A stretch of 41,227 nt of DNA from Nitrospirota bacterium (GCA_016208915.1 JACQXE010000027.1:1-41227); one strand, 5' to 3'. Counted from the stretch's first letter, positions 12,857 through 20,885 are shown. Numbers and translations are program-made. The notes: generated from the sequence alone by a model not told the origin.

Positions 12857-14107
12857 TCATCTTCCTTCCCAGTCAACTCCCTGTGTTATCGCCTGATAGA
12901 GCCTGAAGGCTGCTGCTTTATCAATGGGTTCAAGACGGTTATATAGTTCTAAAGCCAGCTCTTTTTTGCCGATACTCGCATATACGAAACCGAGACCTTC
13001 GAGTGCCCCCACATTTTTGGAATCAATCTCAAGGGCTTTATTGAAGGCATCAATCGACTCCTTTGCCCTGTCCATATAGATATTCACCAGACTAAGCCCG
13101 ACACCTGCATGGAAATCAGGCACATCCGGCGAGAGTTCAACTGCTTTCCGGTACTGTTGAAGTGCATTGTCAGGAAACCTCATGTTGAGCAGGGTAGCGC
13201 CGTACCATGAATAAAGGTCAGAATTATTAGGCCAACGCTCGATTCCCTTTCTTAGAAACTCGGCGGCTTTCCCATAATCTTCTTTGTAGTACTGGGATGA
13301 AACATTATTTAGGAGAAGTTCAAGCTCTTTTTTCTGTTCTTCTGAATCAGGTTGTTGCATTTTTTTATCGTCATTGGTTTTCTTCTCAGAAATTTCTATG
13401 GTTATCACTTCAGGCGACCGGACATCTTTATAAACACTGATAATCTGTTCAGCAGCGCTTTTGCCTTTCATTATGACGGCATCAGTAACCAACTTGCCAA
13501 GTGATGCGAGAAACTCCCTTGCTGCGCTGTAGGTCATGAATTTCCCAATCCTCACGCTGAAATAACCGGCGACTTTCTCTATTCTCAGGTTAGTACGCTC
13601 ATTTTCTTTTAGTTTCCGGATCAATATTTCAAATTCCTTTGTGGCATCCTCAAGATTAGAGAAATTTTTTATCTGCAGGGTGTAATATTCTTCAAGGACA
13701 GAGACAGACTTTGATTTACTGGCAGGAACTAAAGGAGTTTTCTTTTCGAGAGGATCTTTATTGTCGTGGAGAGTCTCTATGGCTGAAATTGGAGAGGGCT
13801 TTTCATATAGTTTGACCACCTGAATTTTTTCGAAATCATTCTCTATCAAGACAAAGGCATCAGATACGCTGGTTTTCACTTTTTCTAACAGCTTATCCGT
13901 GTCGGTGAGTTTATGAAACTTTCCGACCTTTACAACAAGATGTTTACCCCTTCTCTCTATTCTGAGATAATTCCGCTCGTCTTCATCAAGCATTTTGAAA
14001 AGCGTGTCAAAGTGCCTGTTTGCATATCTGAATGCAGCTGGGGTATATGTGCCGGCCTGCACTGTATAGAAACTCTCGGATGCTCCCAATGGGGGAATTA
14101 AAAGCAA
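12857..14107 (-). CDS. Exported SPOR/TPR repeat protein
   Basis: 416 residues from a TTG at 14107. Two SPOR-like domains (FYTVQAGTY...VVKVGKF and YYTLQIKNF...SVRIGKF) would bind denuded peptidoglycan glycan. They are followed by about four tetratricopeptide repeats (YYKEDYGKAAEFLRKGIERW, SWYGATLLNMRFPDNALQQY, and so on). The predicted start gives only a hydrophobic stub (LLIPPLGASES). Upstream in frame the sequence reads SLFAKTFFHLCAFL, which completes a good signal peptide, but the only candidate initiator there is ATA at 14149-14147 before a TAG. The true start is therefore unclear. It is probably a periplasmic envelope protein. Confidence 0.75.
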   Translation of the reverse strand: MLLIPPLGASESFYTVQAGTYTPAAFRYANRHFDTLFKMLDEDERNYLRIERRGKHLVVKVGKFHKLTDTDKLLEKVKTSVSDAFVLIENDFEKIQVVKLYEKPSPISAIETLHDNKDPLEKKTPLVPASKSKSVSVLEEYYTLQIKNFSNLEDATKEFEILIRKLKENERTNLRIEKVAGYFSVRIGKFMTYSAAREFLASLGKLVTDAVIMKGKSAAEQIISVYKDVRSPEVITIEISEKKTNDDKKMQQPDSEEQKKELELLLNNVSSQYYKEDYGKAAEFLRKGIERWPNNSDLYSWYGATLLNMRFPDNALQQYRKAVELSPDVPDFHAGVGLSLVNIYMDRAKESIDAFNKALEIDSKNVGALEGLGFVYASIGKKELALELYNRLEPIDKAAAFRLYQAITQGVDWEGR

Positions 14108-14273
14108 AAAGGCGCAAAGATGAAAAAAAGTTTTTGCAAAGAGGCTTATGTCTCTTTTTTTCTATGATAAGCAAGACAACCTGAATTTTTCAAGACAAAT
14201 GAGAAGAAAAGGTTAAATAAATACCATTTCAATAAGATTATCAGAGCGCGGATTTTTTCTTACAAAATAATGC

Positions 14274-14302
14274 TTGACAATATATGCAAATATTATTATA
14301 TT
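14274..14302 (+). promoter_or_regulatory. arsR promoter with operator core
   Basis: A perfect TTGACA (14274-14279), a 17-base spacer and TATATT (14297-14302). The spacer and -10 contain ATGCAAATATTATTAT (14284-14299), a 16-base sequence repeated exactly at 17684-17699 in front of the exporter gene. Binding there by the ArsR-family protein would block the polymerase, so autorepression is likely. Confidence 0.65.
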
Positions 14303-14316
14303 TTTATATAAGAGAT

Positions 14317-14504
14317 AAACATGATATTATCTTTTCGCTCATTCCCTGCCTGCCGGCAGGCAGGTCGGTCGCTCCGAAGTGCCTCCTCCGCCTCAGGCGG
14401 ATTCCCGCCTCGGGCGGGTCGCCGAGGCGAAGAGGCTTTTGCCTCTTTACTTAAATTTTTTGGACTATCGTCAAAAGAAACCGTTCAAAGACAATATCAT
14501 GTTT
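14317..14504. repeat. Palindromic mobile-repeat element, copy 1
   Basis: Perfect 12-base outer arms, AAACATGATATT (14317-14328) and AATATCATGTTT (14493-14504), enclose GC-rich nested palindromes (CCTGCCTGCCGGCAGGCAGG and CCGCCT..AGGCGG). Internal ends ATCTTTTCGCTCATTC and CAAAAGAAACCGTTCAAAGAC are shared with the element at 34208-34340, whose outer arms differ. It lies between the arsR promoter and its start codon, so the arsR transcript carries a large folded leader. Confidence 0.65.
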
Positions 14505-14523
14505 GAACGTCGAGAGAGGGTTT

Positions 14524-14865
14524 ATGCGGTCGTTGGGAAAAAGGGTGGAGCTTTTAAGAGCTATCGCCCATCCAGTGAGGATCAGGATTCTTGAGGAACT
14601 CCTTAAGGGTGTTAAATGCGTGAGCGACTTTGAGAAATTTCTTGAGATAAGCCAGCCAAATGTCTCCCAGCATCTTTCACTCCTCAGAAAACACGGGGTG
14701 ATAGACTATTATATTGACGGAAGGCTTAAATGTTATTTTCTTGTAGACCCGATAATCCCGGACATGCTCGAAATCATCAATAAAGACTATATTGAAGAAC
14801 TTCCTGCACCTGCATGCTGTCCGGTAACAAAAAAAGGGAAATATCCAGGAGAAAGAAGGAGGTAA
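14524..14865 (+). CDS. ArsR-family repressor of the sulfur-transfer cluster
   Basis: 113 residues from the ATG at 14524, which has GAGAGG at proper spacing. A TTG 21 bases upstream lies in the repeat element and is less likely. The winged helix-turn-helix is clear: AIAHPVRIRILEELL, then SQPNVSQHLSLLRKHGVI and the wing IDGRLKCYFL. Cys32 (VKCVSDF) and Cys70 (LKCYFL), plus a C-terminal CC pair, are possible sensing thiols. Cys32 sits where ArsR proteins place part of CVC, but the second Cys is Ser, so arsenite sensing is less likely than thiol or persulfide sensing. It heads the DsrE/SQR genes, only 2 bases before the next start. Confidence 0.85.
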   Translation: MRSLGKRVELLRAIAHPVRIRILEELLKGVKCVSDFEKFLEISQPNVSQHLSLLRKHGVIDYYIDGRLKCYFLVDPIIPDMLEIINKDYIEELPAPACCPVTKKGKYPGERRR

Positions 14866-14867
14866 TT

Positions 14868-15224
14868 ATGGAAAAGACATTTACTTTATTTTTATCGACC
14901 TCACCATATTCTTATGAAAATACATACACCGCTGTAAAGATCGCGGAATCTGCGCTGAACAAAGGACATGCTGTAAATCTCATTGCTTCCGGTGACGGGG
15001 TCTACTGTTTCCTTAAAAAGCAGAAGGCAAAGGGGATAACAAATGCGGAAGAGAAATTCTCTGAACTAATCCAGAAAGGGTTAAAGGTCTATCTTTGAGG
15101 CGGCTGTCTGAACTTTCGCCGTGCGGCGCAAGAAGACTACCTCGACGGTGTAGAAATCGGTTCGCTAAAAGGATTATTCAAAACAATGGAAGAAAGTGAT
15201 ATCTGGCTTAATATCGGAGCATAG
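14868..15224 (+). CDS. DsrE/TusD-like sulfur-transfer protein, probable selenoprotein (TGA = Sec77)
   Basis: The frame starts at ATG 14868 after AAGGAGG and reads TFTLFLSTSPYSYENTYTAV to GLKVYL, then TGA at 15096-15098. It continues in the same frame GGCLNFRRAAQEDYLDGVEI to IWLNIGA and a TAG at 15222-15224, ten bases before the next start. The total is 118 residues, the normal size for the family. DsrE-like proteins carry their sulfur-binding Cys in a C-G-x-C motif after a strand. Here the TGA occupies the first Cys, giving U-G-G-C. A hairpin with a G-first loop lies 22 bases behind the TGA. If the TGA were a real stop, the conserved 41 codons after it would not have been kept. Selenocysteine insertion is the best reading. 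Confidence 0.8.
15096..15135 (+). promoter_or_regulatory. SECIS-like hairpin behind the in-frame TGA
   Basis: After TGA (15096-15098) the stem CGCC (15117-15120) pairs with GGCG (15125-15128) around the loop GTGC. A lower CTT/AAG helix (15113-15115 with 15130-15132) closes it across a one-by-one mismatch. The loop begins 22 bases after the TGA and its first base is G, as in the bacterial SECIS consensus recognised by SelB (loop 16-37 bases from TGA, G in the first two loop bases). Confidence 0.6.
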
Positions 15225-15233
15225 GAGGAGAAT

Positions 15234-15587
15234 ATGGGAAAGATAGCTATTATACTCAGAAAATCGCCATATGGTGATATTAATGCAGCCGAGGCAGTAA
15301 GACATGCCCTCGGTGCTGTTTCAGATGATATGTCAGTTTTGCTTATACTTGTTGACAGCGGCGTCCTTCTTTCAAAAAAAGGGCAGGATGACACTGGGAC
15401 AGGTTTTACTAATCTTGAAGGTATTTTGAAAGACTGTATTGATATGGGCGTTGATGTCTATGCAGAAAAGCTCTCGGTAGGAGAACATCATATGGAGGCA
15501 GCAGATAGTGTAGAAAGCGTGAAAATAGTGGATGGATCAGAGATAGCAGAACTTATAAAAGAAGCAAAGACAACAATGATTTTTTAG
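15234..15587 (+). CDS. DsrF/TusC-like sulfur-transfer protein
   Basis: A 117-residue DsrE-fold protein (KIAIILRKSPYGDINAAEAVRHALGA, VLLILVDSGVLLSKK, IDMGVDVYAEKLSVGE). The N-terminal strand followed by Y/S-P-Y-G and the long helix is the DsrE/F pattern. A single Cys68 (LKDC) sits just before the strand where partner subunits keep a sulfur-carrying Cys, but not at the standard position. A very good AGGAGGAG site precedes the ATG. It probably assembles with the genes on either side into a hexameric DsrEFH/TusBCD-like relay for sulfane sulfur. Confidence 0.8.
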   Translation: MGKIAIILRKSPYGDINAAEAVRHALGAVSDDMSVLLILVDSGVLLSKKGQDDTGTGFTNLEGILKDCIDMGVDVYAEKLSVGEHHMEAADSVESVKIVDGSEIAELIKEAKTTMIF

Positions 15588-15631
15588 TGGAGGCTATATC
15601 CTGCATATGAAATCAAAAAACGGAGGTTAAC

Positions 15632-15919
15632 ATGCTTGTAATAGTTAAAAGTGCACCAGATACAACAGATGGGGAAAGGGGCATTAAGTTTGCGCGGGAC
15701 ATGGCCGCAGATATTGTCTTATTGCAGAATGGGGCATATTTCGTACAGGGCGGCAAACTTGAAGACTTAGGATTTGTTGGAACTGCGTATATCCTTGACG
15801 ACGACAGAAAGCTTAGGGGACTGAAAGAGAGTGACTTTGGAGATCGTGTGAAAGAAATAAATTATGATGGCGTTGTTGACTTAATGACAGAAAGCGACAA
15901 GGTCGTGGGAATGTTTTGA
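15632..15919 (+). CDS. DsrH/TusB-like protein without cysteine
   Basis: A 95-residue protein placed where dsrH/tusB lies in related clusters. LVIVKSAPDTTDGERGIKFA, ADIVLLQNGAYFV and GTAYILDDDRKLRG match the small DsrH-type fold. There is no Cys in the whole sequence, so it cannot carry persulfide itself. A structural role in the complex is more likely. GGAGG precedes the ATG. Confidence 0.7.
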   Translation: MLVIVKSAPDTTDGERGIKFARDMAADIVLLQNGAYFVQGGKLEDLGFVGTAYILDDDRKLRGLKESDFGDRVKEINYDGVVDLMTESDKVVGMF

Positions 15920-15924
15920 AAATA

Positions 15925-16005
15925 GCTTTTAGCTATCAGCGCTCAGCAAGAGAGGATAAAGAATTTTTAGCTGAAATCTGACAGCTAATCGCTAAAGGCT
16001 ATAAT
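15925..16005. repeat. Low-complexity AGCTATCAGC / AGCTGA tract
   Basis: The spacer between the dsrH-like and SQR genes is filled with imperfect repeats of TTTTAGCTATCAGCGCTCAGC and AGCTGAAATCTGACAGCTAATCGCTAAAGGC in both orientations. They can fold on themselves. It is one of several phrase-like simple repeats of this genome. The SQR ribosome site (GGGGGG) follows. Confidence 0.5.
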
Positions 16006-16016
16006 ATGGGGGGAAT

Positions 16017-17204
16017 ATGGCAAAGATAGTTATTTTAGGGGGCTCGTTTGGAGGACTTACAGCAGCTTTTGAACTTAAAAGACTGCTTGGAAATAATGCC
16101 GATATAACAGTTGTCAGCGATGATGAAAGATTTGTTTTCCTTCCCTCATTGCCATGGCTGATAATGGGTTGGCGAAGGCCAGAGGATATAACCCTTAAAG
16201 TCAACGAAATACTCAGGCATAGAGGAATAGAATTTATCTGTGAGGCTGCAAAACAGATCATTCCTGAGGCATCAAAAATATTAACCTCTGAAAAAGAAAT
16301 TCCATATGATTATCTGATTATTTCAACTGGTCCTTATCTTTCATTCGAAGAAATCCCCGGACTCGGGCCTGAAAAAGGATATACAGACTGCACATTTACC
16401 CTCGATCATGCAGCAAGAACAGGTCAGACATGGAAGCGAATACTCAAAAATCCGGGTCCAATGGTTCTCGGCTCTGCGCAGATGGTTAGCTGTTTCGGTC
16501 CTTCATATGAGCTTGCGTTCGAGATGGATGCTGAATTAAGAAAGAGGAAAATGCGTCATAAAGTCCCGATAATCTATCTCACTTCAGAGCCGTACCTCGG
16601 ACATATGGGTGTAGGTGGTTTTGGTAAATCGAGGCGGTTTATTGAAGACGAATTTGCTGAAAGGGATATAAAACCCATTGTAAATCAGGCAATCGAAGAA
16701 GTCACGCCTGAAGAGATAAGGTTAAAAGATGGGACTAAGATACCATTTAAGCTTGCAATGATAGCGCCGCCTTTTAAGGGTGTTCCTGCTGTCGCTCCTC
16801 TTGGAAATCCAAGAGGCTTTATCCCTGTTGATAAAAATTACAGGCACACAAAACATAAAAATATCTTTGCTGTTGGAGTTGCAATGGCAATTGCTCCGCC
16901 TGAACCGACTCCGGTGCCTGTAGGCGTTCCCAAAACAGGCTTTATGACAGTGAGGATGGCAAAGACAGCAGCAGCTACAATCGCAGCAGAAATAAAAAAT
17001 GAAATATTGCCGACACCTGAGGAATTATCAGTCATCTGTCTTATGGATATGGGGAATACTGCTGCCTTTATGAAGGCAAAACCTGTTCTGCCACCAAGGC
17101 AGAAGACTATACTAAAAAAAGCGATCTGGGCAAAATGGATGAAGCTTGGGTTCGAGAGGTATTTCTTATGGAAGATGAAACATGGGCTAAGCCAATGGCC
17201 GTAA
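16017..17204 (+). CDS. Sulfide:quinone oxidoreductase-like flavoprotein
   Basis: A 395-residue FAD protein. The dinucleotide-binding motif is ILGGSFGGLTAA (6-17), and a second FAD segment is KNIFAVGVAM (281-290). Cys125, Cys159 (AQMVSCFGPSYE) and Cys341 match the spacing of the three redox Cys of SQR enzymes, which oxidise sulfide to polysulfide and reduce quinone. A C-terminal amphipathic basic part (AIWAKWMKLGFERYFLWKMK) would attach it to the membrane. It sits inside a DsrE/F/H-like cluster, so sulfane sulfur produced here could be passed to those proteins. Some relatives have unknown function, so the sulfide specificity is inferred. Confidence 0.8.
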   Translation: MAKIVILGGSFGGLTAAFELKRLLGNNADITVVSDDERFVFLPSLPWLIMGWRRPEDITLKVNEILRHRGIEFICEAAKQIIPEASKILTSEKEIPYDYLIISTGPYLSFEEIPGLGPEKGYTDCTFTLDHAARTGQTWKRILKNPGPMVLGSAQMVSCFGPSYELAFEMDAELRKRKMRHKVPIIYLTSEPYLGHMGVGGFGKSRRFIEDEFAERDIKPIVNQAIEEVTPEEIRLKDGTKIPFKLAMIAPPFKGVPAVAPLGNPRGFIPVDKNYRHTKHKNIFAVGVAMAIAPPEPTPVPVGVPKTGFMTVRMAKTAAATIAAEIKNEILPTPEELSVICLMDMGNTAAFMKAKPVLPPRQKTILKKAIWAKWMKLGFERYFLWKMKHGLSQWP

Positions 17205-17248
17205 ATTTATGGAACCGTTTGAACTAATGATTGAAAGGAGTTATGACA

Positions 17249-17671
17249 ATGACAAAGGTTTCAAAAAATGTATCAATAATGTGCTTCCATGATGAACTTT
17301 GTCAGGTGTACAATGCACTTATGACAGCATTGAGCCTTCTGCGAGAAGGGTCAAAAGTAACCATATTCTTCGGTTCGCGTGGAGTTAACGCTATTCATAA
17401 GGAGAAGGCAAGAAATCTGCAGTGCCTGCCTGATCAACCAAAAGAAATGGGAGAGGCAGTTATGAAAAGGATGGAGGAGATGGATCTTCCGAGCGTAGAG
17501 GACTTATTTGTTATGCTTCATATGGAAGGGGCAAAGCTGCTTGCATGCCCACTGAACGTCCCCCTTTTCGGAATGAGCAAGGCTGATTTCATTGAGGGGG
17601 TGGAACTTGCGAACCCTGCGACATACTATAAAGAGATTGTAGTTCCGGCTGATATGAATTTGACTTTTTAA
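17249..17671 (+). CDS. DsrE-like (DsrE2/peroxiredoxin-family) protein
   Basis: About 140 residues from the ATG at 17249, which has AAAGGAG 8 bases upstream. Another ATG at 17243 is too close to that site. VSIMCFHDELCQVYNALMTA gives Cys12 and Cys18. The LLACPLNVPLFGM segment carries a Cys in the position used by DsrE2-type sulfurtransferases, which often sit in membranes or near SQR. It starts 45 bases after the SQR gene, so it belongs to the same operon. It probably accepts sulfur from the SQR product. Confidence 0.75.
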   Translation: MTKVSKNVSIMCFHDELCQVYNALMTALSLLREGSKVTIFFGSRGVNAIHKEKARNLQCLPDQPKEMGEAVMKRMEEMDLPSVEDLFVMLHMEGAKLLACPLNVPLFGMSKADFIEGVELANPATYYKEIVVPADMNLTF

Positions 17672-17682
17672 AAATATTATTG

Positions 17683-17708
17683 CATGCAAATATTATTATG
17701 CTTGCATG
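17683..17708 (+). promoter_or_regulatory. Operator-like inverted repeat before the exporter gene
   Basis: CATGCAA (17683-17689) and TTGCATG (17702-17708) form a perfect inverted repeat with a 12-base spacer. Bases 17684-17699 (ATGCAAATATTATTAT) are identical to the arsR promoter core at 14284-14299. It lies just before the ribosome site of the next gene. A common regulator for both places, most simply the ArsR-family protein, is likely. Confidence 0.6.
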
Positions 17709-17722
17709 TTTAGGAGGAGTGA

Positions 17723-20029
17723 ATGAAAAAGTTTTCCTTGGTTGAATTTTCTGTAGAGCATCCAAAGCTGATCGTATTTCTGTCTGTGTTCGTCTCCTTT
17801 ATTTTCCTGACACAATTCCCGAAGATGAGGACAGATACGAACCCCAAGAACATGCTCCCGGCAACTTCTGATGTCAGGGTCTGGAACGATGAAGTCGAAA
17901 AGACCTTCGGCCTTTATGAAGACATGATAGCAGTCGGGATTGTAAATGAAAAAGGCATTCTCAATAAGGACACGCTTGGCAAGATACAGAGGATAACAGA
18001 TGAGATACTGAAGATAAAAGGTGTTGCAGCAAGGGATGTGTCAAGCTTCACTACCATTGATAATGTCACTGTGGAGGATTCGACTGTAAGAGTTGCTCCG
18101 CTTATGACAGCACCTCCTGAGAATGAAAAGGGTATTGAATATCTGAGAAAAATGCTTTATGAAAATCCTTTGTTTCTGAACCGCATCATCTCAAAAGACG
18201 GCAAGACCACTGCCATCTATGTCCCGCTCGAAAAAGGCTCGAACGGCAAGGAGATCGCTGACAGGATACGGGAGATCGTCAAAAAAGAGAAAGGCGACGA
18301 GCAATATTATGTGGCTGGCGACCCTGTTGCGCGCGATACATTCGGGGCTGAGATGTTCAAGCTCATGGCCGTGTTCGCGCCTATCGCAGGGGCTGTCATG
18401 CTTTTTGTCAGATATATGATGTTCAGAGACCTTTTCCTTTCTATCACCCTGATGATGGACGCCATGATCAGCATTGTCTGGAGCATGGGGCTGCTTATAT
18501 GGCTTGGCTATCCTATTCACATCATGAGTTCGATGGCCCCTGTTTTTCTGATGGCTATTGCAACAGACAGCATGCATATCTTCAACGAATTCTACTTCCG
18601 CTACAAGGAGAAGAAAGACAAAAAGGCCGCAATAATCGAGACCATGCATGCGGTGAGCAGGCCGGTCCGTTATACTGCATTGGCAACAGCCGCAGGGTTT
18701 GCTGTCCTTTTATTCATGAATATTATTCCGGTAAAGGTCTTTGGCGGACTTGTAGCATTCGGCACGATAGTCTTGAGGATTTTAAGTTTCAGCTTCATAC
18801 CCGCGATGTTTACCTTTGTGAAGGATGAGAAGATAGAAAAGATCGCACATACGGAAGATATCGGATTAAGCAGGACATCCCGGTTTCTGCAGAAACTTGC
18901 TGGTATAGGCACGCATAGCCCAAAGACAACAGTCATAATCGGCCTTGTGCTTTTTGTAATATCAATCATCGGGATAACAAAAATGAAGGTCAATAATAAT
19001 CTGGTGGAGTGGTTCAAGAAGGACAGCGACGTTCGAATTGCCGATACGGTCATAAACAGGTCCCTCGGCGGCACATCTCTTGGCTATGTGGTCGCAATCT
19101 CAGAGGAAGACGATTACATTAAAACCCCTGAAGCTATGCGCTATATCGAGGGGCTCCAGCGTTACCTCGAAAAACTCTCTGTTGTCGGCAAGACGACGTC
19201 AGTCGTTGACTACGTGAAGCGGATAAGCCGTGTCCTTCATGACGATGACAAAAAATACGATGTTGTTCCTGAAACAAAGGAAATGATTGGGCAATACATC
19301 TTTTTGTTCTCCATGTCCGCTAAACCCTCTGATCTGGACAATGTAGTTGACTACCCTTTTAGAAGGGCGAATATCTGGGTGCAGCTCAAGACATGGGACG
19401 CCCAGGCGATGAGGGATGTGATAAAAGCAGTGGATGAATATAAGAAAGCCAACCCCATTGCTATGGAGCTTAAACCTTCAGGCATCGCCTATTTCAATCT
19501 CGTATGGAATGATGAGGTCCTCTGGGATATGGTAAAAGGCTTTATCCTTGCCCTGATAGTCGTCTTTGTCATCCTTGCCGTCTACTTCCGTTCTGTAAAA
19601 TGGGCGATAGTCGGGTATACCCCGCTCCTGTTCACCATCCTTTTTATATACGGAGTTGTTGGATTTATGGGAAAGGACTTTGACATGCCGATATCAGTGC
19701 TTTCATGTCTGTCACTCGGCATGGCGGTTGATTTTGCGATCCACTTTATAGGCAGGTTCAAACAGAGACTAAGGGAAATGCAGGGCAAAGAGTCGCTGAC
19801 GGATGCCCTGCACTGGACTGCAGCCCGGCCAGGGAAAGGTATTATGCGCAATGCAGTGCTCTTTGCGGCCTCGTTCGCTGTAATGATGTTCGCGCCTCTT
19901 ACTACTTATATAACCGTGGGCGCCTTTATCATCACCATGATGATGCTGAGCGCAATAATGACAATAATCTATCTGCCTGCTCTGATAACACTCATGCAGG
20001 GCTGGCTGTTGAAAGGAGATAAAATATGA
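17723..20029 (+). CDS. RND/MMPL-family exporter
   Basis: A 768-residue inner-membrane protein with the duplicated RND layout: one N-terminal membrane segment, a periplasmic loop (about 40-205), five to six segments, then a second half with a loop (about 420-610) and the last segments. The acidic residues of the proton path appear in IAIATDSMHIFNEF and LGMAVDFAIHFIGR. This single-chain HAE/MMPL type exports hydrophobic molecules or lipids. TAGGAGGAG precedes the ATG. It overlaps the LolA-like gene by 4 bases, and the set with a beta-barrel gene further on suggests transport of a lipid or hydrophobic compound across the envelope. Confidence 0.85.
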   Translation: MKKFSLVEFSVEHPKLIVFLSVFVSFIFLTQFPKMRTDTNPKNMLPATSDVRVWNDEVEKTFGLYEDMIAVGIVNEKGILNKDTLGKIQRITDEILKIKGVAARDVSSFTTIDNVTVEDSTVRVAPLMTAPPENEKGIEYLRKMLYENPLFLNRIISKDGKTTAIYVPLEKGSNGKEIADRIREIVKKEKGDEQYYVAGDPVARDTFGAEMFKLMAVFAPIAGAVMLFVRYMMFRDLFLSITLMMDAMISIVWSMGLLIWLGYPIHIMSSMAPVFLMAIATDSMHIFNEFYFRYKEKKDKKAAIIETMHAVSRPVRYTALATAAGFAVLLFMNIIPVKVFGGLVAFGTIVLRILSFSFIPAMFTFVKDEKIEKIAHTEDIGLSRTSRFLQKLAGIGTHSPKTTVIIGLVLFVISIIGITKMKVNNNLVEWFKKDSDVRIADTVINRSLGGTSLGYVVAISEEDDYIKTPEAMRYIEGLQRYLEKLSVVGKTTSVVDYVKRISRVLHDDDKKYDVVPETKEMIGQYIFLFSMSAKPSDLDNVVDYPFRRANIWVQLKTWDAQAMRDVIKAVDEYKKANPIAMELKPSGIAYFNLVWNDEVLWDMVKGFILALIVVFVILAVYFRSVKWAIVGYTPLLFTILFIYGVVGFMGKDFDMPISVLSCLSLGMAVDFAIHFIGRFKQRLREMQGKESLTDALHWTAARPGKGIMRNAVLFAASFAVMMFAPLTTYITVGAFIITMMMLSAIMTIIYLPALITLMQGWLLKGDKI

Positions 20030-20826
20030 AAAGGTCTTTGATAATTGTTGTATCAATAATGGTGTCTCTTGCCATAGTTGGCAGCTCATTCGCTGCTACT
20101 CCAGATGAGATCATGAAGAAATCACAGGCTGCCTTTCTCTACCAGGGGAAGGACTTTAAGTCCCGTGTAATGATGAAACTTGTCAGCAAGGGGGGCCAGG
20201 AACGAATAAGAGAGATGACGATGCTGAGAAAAAATTACGGCTTACCCGGCGGAGAGCAGAAGTACTTCATTTACTTCTTCCAGCCTGCCGATGTTAAGGA
20301 CATGACGTTCATGGTCTACAAATATCCGGGAAAAGACGCTGACCGCTGGCTCTTCATTCCTGCGATCAGCATGGTGAGAAGGATCGCAGCAAAAGACAAG
20401 TATTCAAGCTTCGTCGGCTCTGATTTCACCTATGAAGATGTATCCGGGAGAAATCTCGAAGATGACAATCACAGTATCGCAAAAGAAGAGAAGTACAACG
20501 GCAAGGACTGCTTCGTGGTCAAGAGCACCCCTAAGGCGGCTGACATGGAATACAGGTACAAACTTTCATGGATAGAGAAAACTGGCTTTCTTCCTCTCAA
20601 GGAGGAATACTATGACAAAAGGGGAGAAATCTACAAGGTCTTCACAGCTGATGAGCTCAAGGATGTTAAGGGCTTTCCTACCATTACAAAGAGGACAATG
20701 AAAAACCTTCAGAGCAGCCATATGACAGAAGTCACATATCTGAAAGTGGACTACAACATCGGAATTGAGGACAGCCTTTTTTCAGAGAGGTTTCTGAAGC
20801 AGCCGCCAAAGAAATGGATCGAATAG
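20026..20826 (+). CDS. LolA-like outer-membrane lipoprotein-sorting protein
   Basis: 266 residues with an N-terminal signal peptide (KRSLIIVVSIMVSLAIVG, cleaved after SFA). The mature part starts TPDEIMKKSQAAFLYQGKDF and continues with the half-barrel strands of the LolA/LppX fold (YKYPGKDADRWLFIPAISMV, SDFTYEDVSGR). Proteins of this group regularly follow MMPL exporters and are thought to pick up the exported lipid in the periplasm. The ATG overlaps the exporter stop. Confidence 0.8.
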   Translation: MKRSLIIVVSIMVSLAIVGSSFAATPDEIMKKSQAAFLYQGKDFKSRVMMKLVSKGGQERIREMTMLRKNYGLPGGEQKYFIYFFQPADVKDMTFMVYKYPGKDADRWLFIPAISMVRRIAAKDKYSSFVGSDFTYEDVSGRNLEDDNHSIAKEEKYNGKDCFVVKSTPKAADMEYRYKLSWIEKTGFLPLKEEYYDKRGEIYKVFTADELKDVKGFPTITKRTMKNLQSSHMTEVTYLKVDYNIGIEDSLFSERFLKQPPKKWIE

Positions 20827-20885
20827 AGATTAAGGAAATCTCATGACGAAAATCATTTTTCTCCTGAATTCACGGGGTATTGAGT

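Noticed and set aside
14137-14162. Terminator AAAGAG...CTCTTTTTTT between the SPOR/TPR gene and arsR
   Set aside because: The stem is short and weak, there is no plus-strand gene upstream that needs it, and the sequence belongs to the likely signal-peptide coding region on the other strand.
14321-14594. Open frames across the GC-rich element before arsR
   Set aside because: They read nested palindromes and low-complexity sequence, and the proper arsR start and motifs are in another frame.
18191-18649. 152-codon antisense frame inside the RND exporter gene
   Set aside because: It lies wholly opposite a gene with clear family motifs. Its product is rich in His and Asp as expected from the reverse complement of membrane codons. 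No ribosome site.
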